Part shown: positions 34,842-43,305 of the stretch, in pieces
Numbering within the stretch: the stretch's first letter is position 1
How the letters are laid out: every line of letters starts with the position of its first letter
Assembly: GCA_001548435.1 (NCBI GenBank)
Contig: AP017308.1
Span: forward strand, 62,001-126,000
From: Leptolyngbya sp. NIES-3755
Lineage (GTDB): Bacteria > Cyanobacteriota > Cyanobacteriia > Leptolyngbyales > Leptolyngbyaceae
Length of the DNA: 64,000 nt
Direction: 5' to 3'
The notes under the pieces: generated by a model
The model's input: only the letters and a program-made list of their open reading frames with translations
Told to the model about the DNA's origin: nothing
The model's database searches: none
Made by a program: the position numbers and the translations under genes

Positions 34842-35366
34842 TTAGAATCGCAGACCAACACCACCGACTAAGCTGACCGAACCTGCACCACCTTCATAAG
34901 CGTTGATGCCATATTTTGCATCGCTATAAACAACAACGCCACGAGCAACTTCCGATTCAACACCTGCCGAAATCACAGCCGCATCTTTGTTACCTAATTG
35001 AGAAGTGCGACCATCATTTTGGACGAATCCATAACCTGCACCGACATAAACGTTGGTGTTTTTAGCAACAGGAACGTCATAGGTCAATGAAGGGATAATC
35101 ACGCTGTTGTCGCCGTCAAATAAGACTGAACCACGAACAGAAACAGGTGCATTCGGAACTGCAAAACGTCCTTGAATGTTTCCGCCGAATTTCGATTCGT
35201 CATTGCCACGTCCGCCTTGGGTCACGCTACCACCAACACCCGCACCAACATAGCTTCCATCGAAGCGAACGGGTTGTGCAGAAGCCGATCCAGCAAAGAA
35301 CAGAGGCGAAACTGCAACAGCGGAAAGAGCGGAAAGAACTGCAACAGATTTGAGAGAGAATTTCAT
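34842..35366 (-). CDS. Outer-membrane beta-barrel protein, porin-like
   Basis: From the ATG at 35366 the protein has a signal peptide, with hydrophobic LKSVAVLSALSAVAVSPLFF and cleavage after ASA. A small beta-barrel of about 150 residues follows, with repeated amphipathic strands such as YVGAGVGGSV and VYVGAGYGFV and a terminal VGLRF, the C-terminal aromatic residue that BAM recognises. It fits the OmpA-like/OMP_b-brl membrane barrels. The frame extends to 35417, but the first 17 residues are not part of the signal sequence. It is followed by its own terminator and preceded by a structured leader. Confidence 0.8.
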   Translation of the reverse strand: MKFSLKSVAVLSALSAVAVSPLFFAGSASAQPVRFDGSYVGAGVGGSVTQGGRGNDESKFGGNIQGRFAVPNAPVSVRGSVLFDGDNSVIIPSLTYDVPVAKNTNVYVGAGYGFVQNDGRTSQLGNKDAAVISAGVESEVARGVVVYSDAKYGINAYEGGAGSVSLVGGVGLRF

Positions 35367-35457
35367 GACTTTACCTAGAGTAGCTAAGAGTTGAACTTGG
35401 TGTTTTCTTACTTTCAATGTCGTAAGAAGGGTTTGGTTTGTTCCCAGGTTTTCAGAA

Positions 35458-35521
35458 GTTTTTGACTCAGTTGAAGGGTTCTATGTCTGAAGAAATAGCT
35501 TCGGTTTGATCAGTCAAAAAC
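35458..35521. promoter_or_regulatory. Large dyad upstream of the outer-membrane protein gene
   Basis: GTTTTTGACT (35458-35467) and AGTCAAAAAC (35512-35521) are a perfect 10-bp inverted repeat. The 44-base loop contains a second hairpin, CTGAAG-N6-CTTCGG. It lies about 90 bases upstream of the outer-membrane gene start and includes TTGACT, a good -35 match on both strands. It could be an operator dyad or a leader RNA fold. Confidence 0.45.
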
Positions 35522-35684
35522 GCTAAATTGTTTCTGGAGGAACCTTGAGAAATCAGCGACAAACTGTATTGATTTCTCATATCTATAGGTATATCGTGTG
35601 GGCTTTTAAGCTAACCAAAATGATGGTCTGTTTTGCAACTGTCACAGCGTTGAGAGTGCCAATTTTCTTCTATTCACAAATAGC

Positions 35685-35736
35685 ACAAAAAATAGAGGCA
35701 TTCTTGACAGATTTGCCAAAGAAAATGCCTCTTTTT
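35685..35736. terminator. Bidirectional intrinsic terminator
   Basis: AGAGGCATT (35694-35702) pairs with AATGCCTCT (35724-35732). T runs follow on the plus strand (TTTTT, 35732-35736) and on the minus strand (complement of the A run around 35685-35691). On the minus strand it would terminate the desaturase/SDR transcript from 35940. On the plus strand it has no known gene in front of it. Confidence 0.7.
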
Positions 35737-35939
35737 GATTGTATTTAGACGTAAGAATTCGCGTTGAAGTTCGGTTTTCCGTAACCTTAGATTGAGAAGT
35801 TTCTAACTTTAAGGGCTGAGATTAACTACGCCGTGTGAAAGACGCTTTTCGGAAAGGATGGGTGAACGATTTCCATAAAAAAATGCTGCTACACCTCTTA
35901 GATGCGGCAGAAGTTCAGAAAGTTCCAACGTGTACGAAA

Positions 35940-37133
35940 TTAATGAGTCGATCGAGTAAACATCCGAAAATACAAAGACTGCAAAGCCTCTTTAATCGGA
36001 AACAGCATGTAGGTAATCGGGTTAATCGTCACGATAATGTCTCGAAAATCGCGTCTTGCCAAAGCGACGATCGCCCAAGCTACATCGGGTGCTGACATGA
36101 CTCCATATGGATTCAATTGGCTCTTAAACGGTCCCAAAATCAGCTTACGAATAATGCAGGGTGAATCCAATCGGCGCATCGTGATCAAATCGCCCAGTGT
36201 CCGTTTCGAGAGTTCATACAGCGGACTAAATGCAGGATTGACTTCGGCTTCTGAAGTATTGATCCAAAGCTCTTTAAGCGCTTTATGGGAGGATTCGGTC
36301 ACAGTCTCTAGGAATAATTCCGCTAGCTTCCAAGTTGAGAAAGTGTTGACCTCGTAAGACTTCTGAATTGCTTCAGGAGAACGATCGCCCTGTACATTCA
36401 CGCCGTGATTCAGGATGAAGATATCGACTTTTTGGAGACGCGATCGCAGTTCTTCCTCGGCTCCAACCCGCCACTGCAAGACTTCGACCTTTGAATCGAA
36501 TTGAGCCGTATCATTCGTGGTCAGAGCGATGACTCTCGCACCTTGCTTAGTCAACTCGGCAACTAACGCCTGTCCAAGTGTGCCTGATGCTCCCGTAACT
36601 GCAACCTTCTTATCTTTGAGCGACAAACTGGTTCCTAGCATTTTGTCTACGATCGTAAAGTGACCACAAAAATAAGCGTTCGGCTCATCAAAATGATGTC
36701 GCCAGTGGTAGGTGCGATTCACAATCCACGGCTTGGGTAGATCGACCAAATCACCAGGCTTGTGGGTGACATCGGTTTTTAGGAGGAGACCTTGCGATCG
36801 TGCTAATGCTGGAATCAGAAACACCAACGAATAGAGCGATCCAAGCCAGAAACCCGGCATTTGGGTGAGTCCTGCGAGGAAGGTTGTGGCGCTAAACATC
36901 GCCATTGCTTCTGGGACATCATTATAAAGCTGCGCCCGCTGGTAGGTTTCTAAACTGGCGATCGTCAAATCAGGACGATAAGCTTTGTGATGCAAATTAT
37001 GGAACTTTCTCAAAGGTTGCCAGTAGTGTCCGGCAAGGTGGTAAGCGTCCCGCATTAGTTCTGCTAAGACGATCGCAGAAATTCCGAGGAGGCATTGAAC
37101 GAGTAGCTGACTGTCCAGAAATCGCAAATCCAT
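35940..37133 (-). CDS. Sterol desaturase/short-chain dehydrogenase fusion
   Basis: A 397-residue fusion. The N-terminal membrane half has the fatty-acid hydroxylase/sterol desaturase histidine pattern: H32...H36, HNLHH (45-49) and HWRHH (143-147), with about three membrane segments. The C-terminal half is an SDR domain with TGASGTLG (180-187) for NAD(P)H and a YELSK catalytic pair (about residue 310). Fusions of this kind are annotated as bifunctional sterol desaturase/short-chain dehydrogenase in cyanobacteria. The substrate is unknown; hydroxylation then oxidation of a lipid is the obvious guess. Its terminator is shared at 35.7 kb. Confidence 0.85.
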   Translation of the reverse strand: MDLRFLDSQLLVQCLLGISAIVLAELMRDAYHLAGHYWQPLRKFHNLHHKAYRPDLTIASLETYQRAQLYNDVPEAMAMFSATTFLAGLTQMPGFWLGSLYSLVFLIPALARSQGLLLKTDVTHKPGDLVDLPKPWIVNRTYHWRHHFDEPNAYFCGHFTIVDKMLGTSLSLKDKKVAVTGASGTLGQALVAELTKQGARVIALTTNDTAQFDSKVEVLQWRVGAEEELRSRLQKVDIFILNHGVNVQGDRSPEAIQKSYEVNTFSTWKLAELFLETVTESSHKALKELWINTSEAEVNPAFSPLYELSKRTLGDLITMRRLDSPCIIRKLILGPFKSQLNPYGVMSAPDVAWAIVALARRDFRDIIVTINPITYMLFPIKEALQSLYFRMFTRSTH

Positions 37134-37206
37134 GAACCCGATGTAATGCTTCTTAATAAAACCTTCCCTACTTTACCGTGACTGTAGGGATTCAATCGAT
37201 CGAGTT

Positions 37207-38292
37207 TTAGGTGAGATCGCTAACGGTTTCAGTCAATAGAGCAACGACAATCAGTTCTTCGACTCGCAACGCATGGCAATCGTCAATCACGATCGTGCTA
37301 TGTTTTTCGACGATATCATGCAACGATTCATCCAGATACGCTTCTAAAATATTCGGATGAATATAGTATTTTTTGCACGTTGCAGGACGATTCCCTAAAT
37401 AAGATGAAACGGTTTTAACCGCTTGAGTAATATTCTTTTTAGCAGCCGTTTGAGAAGTGAATTTTCCAATTTCTGCCAGATGTGATGCGGCTAAAACAGT
37501 TCCAGCCCAAGTCCGAAAGTCTTTTGCAGTGAATTCTTGCCCAGTAATTTCTCTCAAATAATCATTCACGTCGCTCGATTTGATATCTTGCGGCTGATTG
37601 TTCTCGTCTAAATACTGAAAAAGCTCCTGTCCTGGAAGATCCTGGCAGCGTTTTACGATTTTTGCGAGCCTTTTGTCACTCACCTCGATCGTATGATCAA
37701 CGCCGCTTTTTCCCCGAAATTCAAATTGAACTTTTGAGCCAGCAACATTCACATGCTCATCGTGCAGTGTGGTTAATCCATAAGAGTTATTCGTTTTCGC
37801 GTATTCCTCATTCCCAACTCGAATCCGCGTCAGTTCCATCAGTTTTAGAACAGTCGCTAATACCTTCTGTTTCGGCAGTCCAGGTAGAGATAAATCATGC
37901 TCGATCCGACGACGAATCTCTGGAAGTGCTTGACTAAAGGCGATCATGCGAGTGAATTTCGTTTGATCACGAATCGATCGCCAAAGGGGATGATATCGAT
38001 ATTGCTTCCGTCCTTTGGCATCTCGTCCCGTTGCCTGCAAATGTCCATTCTCAAGCGGACAAATCCACACATCTTTATAAGCAGGCGGAATCGCGAGGGA
38101 ATTGATTCGCTGAACGGTCTTTTCGTCTTTGATGCGATCGCCATCCGGATCAAAATAGAGAAAACTTTTGCCCGATCGCTTCCGTTTAATTCCCGGCATT
38201 TCGTCGCTGACATAGTGCAGTCCAACCGACTCAGCAGACTCGATCGGATCACTCGGAATTTCAGTAGGAAGCTCTTCGACAGCTAGGTTCAT
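37207..38292 (-). CDS. DNA topoisomerase IB (poxvirus type)
   Basis: A 361-residue eukaryotic/poxvirus-like type IB topoisomerase. The N-terminal domain has SGKSFLYFDPDGDRIKD and RYHPLWRSIRD. The catalytic core has LMELTRIRVGNEEYAKTNNSYGLTTL and the HV...KVQFEFRGKSGVDH strand, with the active tyrosine in CKKYYIHP (Tyr310 likely). It relaxes supercoils through a 3'-phosphotyrosyl intermediate without ATP. Bacterial TopIB genes are patchy in distribution, which suggests transfer. No partner gene is adjacent. Confidence 0.92.
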   Translation of the reverse strand: MNLAVEELPTEIPSDPIESAESVGLHYVSDEMPGIKRKRSGKSFLYFDPDGDRIKDEKTVQRINSLAIPPAYKDVWICPLENGHLQATGRDAKGRKQYRYHPLWRSIRDQTKFTRMIAFSQALPEIRRRIEHDLSLPGLPKQKVLATVLKLMELTRIRVGNEEYAKTNNSYGLTTLHDEHVNVAGSKVQFEFRGKSGVDHTIEVSDKRLAKIVKRCQDLPGQELFQYLDENNQPQDIKSSDVNDYLREITGQEFTAKDFRTWAGTVLAASHLAEIGKFTSQTAAKKNITQAVKTVSSYLGNRPATCKKYYIHPNILEAYLDESLHDIVEKHSTIVIDDCHALRVEELIVVALLTETVSDLT

Positions 38293-38389
38293 GATTCAAA
38301 CACGAATTCGGGATAGTTAGACCGTATCAAACTCAACGGTGTTTGAAATCTGCAACGAAGTATAGTCTGAAAGGTTGAGAAGAATTGCT

Positions 38390-38755
38390 ATGGAAATTAA
38401 TCTTCCTGATGTGTTGGCAGAAGTGACCGCTGTTTTTGAACAGTATGAACAGGCGTTAATCAGCAATAATGTTGCAGTCTTGGATCAGCTTTTTTGGCAG
38501 AGTCCGCATACGATTCGATACGGAGCCACTGAGAATTTGTATGGGTATGATGCGATCGCACAATTTCGCGCAGGTCGATCGGCAACGGGACTCGATCGGA
38601 CTTTGAAAAACACTGTGATCACTACTTACGGAAGAGATTTCGCCACTGCCAATACGGAGTTTGTTCGACCCAACAAAAACGGGCGACAAAGCCAGACCTG
38701 GATGCGAACATCAGAAGGCTGGAAAGTTGTCGCCGCTCATGTTTCATTCTTATAA
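38390..38755 (+). CDS. HpxZ/AtzH-like NTF2-fold protein
   Basis: From the ATG at 38390 the protein is 121 residues. It matches the DUF3225/AtzH-like family, best known through HpxZ of oxalurate catabolism: [27 protein letters not shown] and the C-terminal [16 protein letters not shown]. The fold is NTF2-like. No hpxWXY partners are present, so the role in purine breakdown is not supported here. The TTG at 38375 that opens the frame is not needed. It is convergent with the next gene after 3 bases. Confidence 0.82.
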   Translation: MEINLPDVLAEVTAVFEQYEQALISNNVAVLDQLFWQSPHTIRYGATENLYGYDAIAQFRAGRSATGLDRTLKNTVITTYGRDFATANTEFVRPNKNGRQSQTWMRTSEGWKVVAAHVSFL

Positions 38756-38758
38756 GAG

Positions 38759-40021
38759 TTAGGCGCTAACTGCTGCGGGTGCTTTCGTCGGCACTTTCAA
38801 GACTTGCTGATAAAGCTTACCTAACTGAGAAGCCACGCCATCCCAGCTAAACATCTCCTCAACCCGATCGCGTCCTCCACGCCCCAATCGATCGCGATAC
38901 TCTGAATCCGCCAAAATACGATCGAGAGCTTTCGCAAACGCATCCTCATCTTTCGGTGGTGCTAACAATCCGGTTTCATCAGGAATCACCGTAAACTGCA
39001 ATCCACCCACATCTGAAGCCACCACTGGAGTCCCACTTGCCATCGCTTCGATCGCAACCAGTCCAAACGGCTCATAATGGCTCGGAACGGTACATACATC
39101 AGCCGCCGCGTAATAGAGATGCAGATTCTCAAGTCCTAAACGACCGGGGAACAGAGTCATGTCTTGCAATCCAAGCTCATTCACAATCCCCTCAATGCGA
39201 TCGCGTTCCATGCCATCGCTCTGTCCTGGAGTACTGCCTCCACCGATGATTAACTGCAAATTCTCATGCTGTAATTGTCCAACAGCGCGAACAGTCGTTT
39301 CGATTCCTTTTCGTCGATCGAAGCGTCCCACGTATAGAACAATCTTGGCATCTTGATCTAGTCCCAACGCTTGACGCGCTTCTGCACGAGAAATTCTGCC
39401 AAATCGTTCAATGTCTGTACCACAGGGAATGATATCGATATTGCCGTGAGCAGAAACCAGCGATCGCATGTGAGCCTGTTCTTGAGGACTGGTTGCAACA
39501 ATCCGTTCTGCTGTTTCTAAACATAGCTTTTCAGTCGCCAATCTCGTTTTCGCAATCATGGGAATCGCAGAAACGGCTTGATACTTCACCGCACCTAAAG
39601 AATGGTAAGTATGAATCTGTTTTGAACCTTGGAGTTTCTTTAAGGTCATGCCTACCCAAGACGATAACCAGTAATTCGTATGCACTAATGGGTATTGATA
39701 GCCCAGTTCAGCTTGGAACTGTTGAAATTGTTTGACAAACTCAGGCAAGTATCCGAACAAATCATCGCGGGGAATAAACGCTTGCGGTCCAGCGACCAAG
39801 CGAATAGTGCGGCAATGCGGTGTATGTTGAACCATCTCAGGCTGATCGATCGAGACTTTGCGAGTGAACATATCCACTTGCCAGCCTTGACGCGAGAGCG
39901 CTTCACCCACCTGACGCACATAAACATTCTGTCCACCCGCTTCTTCTTTTCCAATTTCGATCGCGGGATCACCGTGTACTGAAATTAATGCGATCCGAGG
40001 ACGCTGACCTGAGATAGCCAT
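38759..40021 (-). CDS. Sucrose-phosphate-synthase-like GT4 glycosyltransferase
   Basis: A glycosyltransferase of about 420 residues. The N-terminal EAGGQNVYVRQVGEALSRQGWQVDMFTR matches the sucrose-synthase/SPS branch of GT4 (GGQ donor loop). The C-terminal half has YVGRFDRRKGIETTVRAV and EPFGLVAIEAMASGTPVVASDVGG, the E-x7-E donor site. It could be sucrose-phosphate synthase, but the length fits the shorter cyanobacterial SPS-like proteins, and no sucrose-phosphatase domain is present. The ATG at 40021 (MAISGQRPRIAL) is preferred over 40066. Confidence 0.82.
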   Translation of the reverse strand: MAISGQRPRIALISVHGDPAIEIGKEEAGGQNVYVRQVGEALSRQGWQVDMFTRKVSIDQPEMVQHTPHCRTIRLVAGPQAFIPRDDLFGYLPEFVKQFQQFQAELGYQYPLVHTNYWLSSWVGMTLKKLQGSKQIHTYHSLGAVKYQAVSAIPMIAKTRLATEKLCLETAERIVATSPQEQAHMRSLVSAHGNIDIIPCGTDIERFGRISRAEARQALGLDQDAKIVLYVGRFDRRKGIETTVRAVGQLQHENLQLIIGGGSTPGQSDGMERDRIEGIVNELGLQDMTLFPGRLGLENLHLYYAAADVCTVPSHYEPFGLVAIEAMASGTPVVASDVGGLQFTVIPDETGLLAPPKDEDAFAKALDRILADSEYRDRLGRGGRDRVEEMFSWDGVASQLGKLYQQVLKVPTKAPAAVSA

Positions 40022-40216
40022 ATTGTTGTTACCAAAACACAATAAAAGAGTGTTAACAAACGTCAACTTTCATACCTATTGCGTTTAACTGTAGTAAGAA
40101 TCTCAGCCGTTCTCATCCTTCACGAGCAATAAATCGCACATTCAGATCTGAGAAAATTGCATAACTAGGCAGCGATGAAGCAAAAATTACTCTATCTGTC
40201 GGTAGATTTTTGGAAA

Positions 40217-40241
40217 TAAAAAAGGCAGGAACCCCCTGCCT
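40217..40241 (-). terminator. Rho-independent terminator of sds
   Basis: GGCAGG (40224-40229) pairs with CCTGCC (40235-40240). On the minus strand the stem is followed by a T run (complement of 40217-40223). It lies 27 bases after the sds stop and separates it from the glycosyltransferase gene. Confidence 0.85.
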
Positions 40242-40267
40242 CAATCGTGTATTGGGACGATTCACCT

Positions 40268-41239
40268 CTAATAAGAGCGATTTAGCACATAGTCTGCAAG
40301 CTTAATTAATGCCTGTCTAGAGTCAGACGGAGGCAAATCCGAAAGATAGTCAATCGCAGCTTTCGCATGATACGTCGCCAAATCTTTCGCCCTTTGAATT
40401 CCCTGACTATCTCGCACCAGTGCTAAAGCTTGTTCTAAATCATCTTCTTGAGCAAATTCTCGATCGATTAACTCTTCTAAATACGGCTTTTCTTCCAAGG
40501 CATACAGCACTGGAGCCGTCAGATTTCCACTCTTGAGATCCGATCCCGCAGGCTTTCCAAGTCCTTCACTTGAACTCGTAAAGTCGAAAATATCATCGAC
40601 AACTTGAAACGCTAAACCTAAGTGCCGTCCGTATTGATAAAGCTTTTGAGCCTCAGTGTCAGATGCCTCACTTAGTAAAGCCGCTGCCTTAGAACTGTTT
40701 GCGATTAAAGAAGCGGTCTTATAGTAGCTTTTTTCTAAATAAGACTCGATCGTTAAACCCGTATCAAATCGAAGTAAACCCTGCTGAATTTCTCCCTCAG
40801 CAAAATCCTTAATCACTTCGGACAAAAGTTTAATCACTTCAATATTTTCTAAGTTCGCCAAGTACCAGGAGGACTGAGCAAAGAGAAAATCGCCTGCCAG
40901 CACTGCCACTTGCGTACTAAATCGACTATGAACCGCAGGCAAGCCGCGTCGCATTTCAGATTCATCGATCACATCATCATGCACCAAACTCGCCGTATGA
41001 ATCATTTCGGTGATTTCGGCAAGGCGGCGATGGCGTTGAGTGATTTCTTGTCCTCGCATCGTGGCGCGGGCAACTAAGAGAACGATCGCGGGGCGAATAC
41101 GTTTTCCTCCGGCGCTAAACAGGTGTTCTGCGGCAGCGTAGAGAATGGGATGACGCGCACCGATGAGATTTTTAAGATTCTCGGCAAGTAAACGTAAATC
41201 CGCTTCTACCGGAGAAAAGAGGGATGTGGCTGAGGTCAT
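40268..41239 (-). CDS. sds: Solanesyl (all-trans-polyprenyl) diphosphate synthase
   Basis: A 323-residue all-trans prenyltransferase that makes the plastoquinone side chain. The first Asp-rich motif is DDVID and the second is DDIFD, in LVHDDVIDESEMRRG and VVDDIFDFT. The GGKRIRP substrate loop is present. In many cyanobacteria it follows murI directly; here an opposite-strand DUF4351 gene lies between them. A terminator follows. Confidence 0.94.
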   Translation of the reverse strand: MTSATSLFSPVEADLRLLAENLKNLIGARHPILYAAAEHLFSAGGKRIRPAIVLLVARATMRGQEITQRHRRLAEITEMIHTASLVHDDVIDESEMRRGLPAVHSRFSTQVAVLAGDFLFAQSSWYLANLENIEVIKLLSEVIKDFAEGEIQQGLLRFDTGLTIESYLEKSYYKTASLIANSSKAAALLSEASDTEAQKLYQYGRHLGLAFQVVDDIFDFTSSSEGLGKPAGSDLKSGNLTAPVLYALEEKPYLEELIDREFAQEDDLEQALALVRDSQGIQRAKDLATYHAKAAIDYLSDLPPSDSRQALIKLADYVLNRSY

Positions 41240-41420
41240 GTATTTGCCGACTTAGAAGCTATAGGTTAAGTTTTTTTACGGCTTGTGACTTTATTTTACT
41301 CATAAATCCGCATTTCTAGGGGATGAAATATTTGAGGTTCTCAGGATTCAGGATTTTAGACAGTTCGATTATATTTCTCGAATCACGATAAAGTAGAGGG
41401 CATTTGTTCTTGTTGCCTCA

Positions 41421-42305
41421 ATGACCCGACAGCCATTCGACGAATTCTCCAAACAATTATTCGAGGCACTGCTTAGTCCCTATGGGCGAGTGACGATCGA
41501 TCAAAATGTCTCTGGAGAAGCCCGCCGCATCGATATCTATTTTGAACCTACCGATTCAGCCCAACTCGATCCAGATGAACTCGGACAACTTGCTCAGTTA
41601 AGCACGACGAAATCTCTGTTCGAGCCATTTCGCAATCCGCCCTCCAGCACCGATGTGCGAACTTGTGCCATGAAACTCTACATGCTTCACGCTGAACTAA
41701 ATCGCGCTGGCGATCGAATTCTTCCCGACTCTGAACTGCCGCAGTTGTGGATTCTTGCCTCTTCAGTGAGCGATTGTGTACTTGATGAATTCGGGGGTGA
41801 ACTGTTGGGAGAAGATGGAATTTACACGTTCGATCGAGGTTGGCGAACGGGTTTGGTCAATATTACTGAACTTCCAGTGAACGAAGAAACTTTATGGCTC
41901 CGGCTCTTAGGCAAAGGAATGACTCAAGAGCAAGCGATCGAAGAATTGCTTCTGTTGCCGGCTGCAAACCCGAAACGATCTACTGCACTTGATTTGTTAG
42001 TCCGATGGCGAATTAGTATAGAAGTAACCCAAAACGTTGAAGCAGAAGAGGAGCAATTTCTGGTGGCACTCTCACAGGTATACCTTGAATGGGAACGTAG
42101 AACTCGCACCGAAGGCATTGAGCAGGGTGAGCGGCAAGGCAAGATCTCTGTTGTTCTGATGGTTTTACGATCGCGCTTTTCCGTTTCCAAAGCGATCGGA
42201 ACCCAAATTCAAGATCTAAGCACGATCGCTTTGGATGAATTAGCGATCGCGCTTCTCGATTTCAATTCGGTTGAAGACCTAGAGCAGTGGCTACAAGCAA
42301 GATAG
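41421..42305 (+). CDS. DUF4351/Rpn-like putative nuclease protein
   Basis: A 294-residue protein of the cyanobacterium-expanded DUF4351/PD-(D/E)XK group. The N-terminal half has EARRIDIYFEP, which resembles the catalytic Asp/Glu strand of Rpn-type nucleases, and the C-terminal half has a coiled helical region, EGIEQGERQGKISVVLMVLRSRF, then a helix bundle. Relatives are often called transposase-like or flagellar-assembly-H-like. It lies on the opposite strand between murI and sds, interrupting an otherwise common gene order. The short ORF at 57.9-58.2 kb resembles its C-terminal half. Confidence 0.75.
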   Translation: MTRQPFDEFSKQLFEALLSPYGRVTIDQNVSGEARRIDIYFEPTDSAQLDPDELGQLAQLSTTKSLFEPFRNPPSSTDVRTCAMKLYMLHAELNRAGDRILPDSELPQLWILASSVSDCVLDEFGGELLGEDGIYTFDRGWRTGLVNITELPVNEETLWLRLLGKGMTQEQAIEELLLLPAANPKRSTALDLLVRWRISIEVTQNVEAEEEQFLVALSQVYLEWERRTRTEGIEQGERQGKISVVLMVLRSRFSVSKAIGTQIQDLSTIALDELAIALLDFNSVEDLEQWLQAR

Positions 42306-42325
42306 CGCAACTGCTCTGAATGGTT

Positions 42326-43168
42326 CTACCCAACAGCTACAGATTCCGAAAGTGTGACTTGTTGCACGATCGGGCTAAATCCAAGCCATTGTCGTGCGAC
42401 TTCGATAAAGGGCTGCGGATCACCACTCACACAGAACTGGGTCGGCTCAGGAGATTTGAGATTTCGCAATCCTAAGAGTTCCAATTCTTGAGCCGCCGCT
42501 TTCGCAACATGAACAGCGGGATCGATAAATTGAACTGATTTAGGCACGATCGAAGTTAGCACTGGAGCTAAATGGGGATAGTGCGTACAGCCATAAATCA
42601 ACGTGTCGATGTTCTGATCCAATAGCGGTTTGAGATACTTCTGAGCCACTTCGATCGTATACGGATCATAAATTCTTCCCTGTTCAATCAAGGGCACAAA
42701 TTCAGGACAGCCCTGTTGCCACACTTGTGCAGTCGGATCAACTTCTAGAATGGCTTGACGATACGCATCACTCTTAGCCGTTGCAGGAGTCGAAATCACC
42801 CCAATTCGCTTTCCTTGTCGAACTGCCGCACTTGCGCCGGGAAGAATCACCCCTAGAATTGGTAAACCTGGAAATTCTTGGCGCACGATATCGATCGCTA
42901 AAGCCGAACTCGTATTACACGCCATGATCACCATTTTGGCGCGGCGCTCGACCATCCAATGCAGAATCTCCCGCACGAATTGAATGATTTCAGATTGCGA
43001 TCGCGTTCCATACGGGACACGCGCCGTATCTCCGAAATACAACAGCGACTCTTGAGGCAATTGACGATACATTTCGCGCAGCACCGTCAAGCCACCGACC
43101 CCGCTATCAAAAAGCCCGATCGGATCTGAACCATTCGGCGTACCGAAGTTCTCTGCTGAATTGATCAT
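42326..43168 (-). CDS. murI: Glutamate racemase
   Basis: MurI interconverts L- and D-glutamate for peptidoglycan. The catalytic cysteines are in MACNTSSA and GCTHYPHL, and the N-terminal DSGVGGLTVLREM is conserved. The ATG at 43168 (MINSAENF) gives 280 residues, the normal length; the frame begins at 43183. It is downstream of the amidase gene on the same strand, with a hairpin in the 137-base gap. Confidence 0.95.
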   Translation of the reverse strand: MINSAENFGTPNGSDPIGLFDSGVGGLTVLREMYRQLPQESLLYFGDTARVPYGTRSQSEIIQFVREILHWMVERRAKMVIMACNTSSALAIDIVRQEFPGLPILGVILPGASAAVRQGKRIGVISTPATAKSDAYRQAILEVDPTAQVWQQGCPEFVPLIEQGRIYDPYTIEVAQKYLKPLLDQNIDTLIYGCTHYPHLAPVLTSIVPKSVQFIDPAVHVAKAAAQELELLGLRNLKSPEPTQFCVSGDPQPFIEVARQWLGFSPIVQQVTLSESVAVG

Positions 43169-43198
43169 TGATTCTATCCTCACACCAGAAAAGTAGAA

Positions 43199-43244
43199 GT
43201 TAGAAGTCTGAAGCGCACCCTGACATCAGCTTCAGCTTTCTAAC
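43199..43244. repeat. Long hairpin between amiC-like gene and murI
   Basis: GTTAGAAGTCTGAAGC (43199-43214) and GCTTCAGCTTTCTAAC (43229-43244) pair over 14 of 16 positions around a 14-base loop. On the minus strand the right-hand side is followed by a T-rich but interrupted stretch. It may be a weak terminator or a mobile hairpin repeat. Confidence 0.55.
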
Positions 43245-43305
43245 ATTCACCTCAGTTTATGTCCTCTTGCCCGGTGGCTCAAGACCAGATTGGGGGATGT
43301 AACGA

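Larger units (their letters stand above)
35418..35939. other. Intergenic region with structured elements, no convincing gene
   Basis: A 520-base AT-rich stretch between the outer-membrane protein gene and the desaturase/SDR gene, both on the minus strand. It contains a 10-bp inverted repeat (35458-35521) and a strong bidirectional terminator (35685-35736). ORFs on the plus strand here (67 and 86 codons) run through the terminator or into the next gene antisense and are not supported. An sRNA is possible. Confidence 0.4.

Noticed and set aside
35545-35748. 67-codon plus-strand ORF in the porin/SDR spacer
   Set aside because: It reads through a strong terminator stem and has no family match; an sRNA is likelier.
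35835-36095. 86-codon plus-strand ORF
   Set aside because: It overlaps the 3' end of the desaturase/SDR gene in antisense and lacks a ribosome site.
38759-40066. Full sucrose-phosphate synthase with phosphatase domain
   Set aside because: The protein ends after the GT domain; no phosphatase (HAD) part is present, so only SPS-like is claimed.
41421-42305. Active transposase
   Set aside because: DUF4351 proteins are nuclease-like relatives; no terminal inverted repeats or target duplications were seen around the gene.
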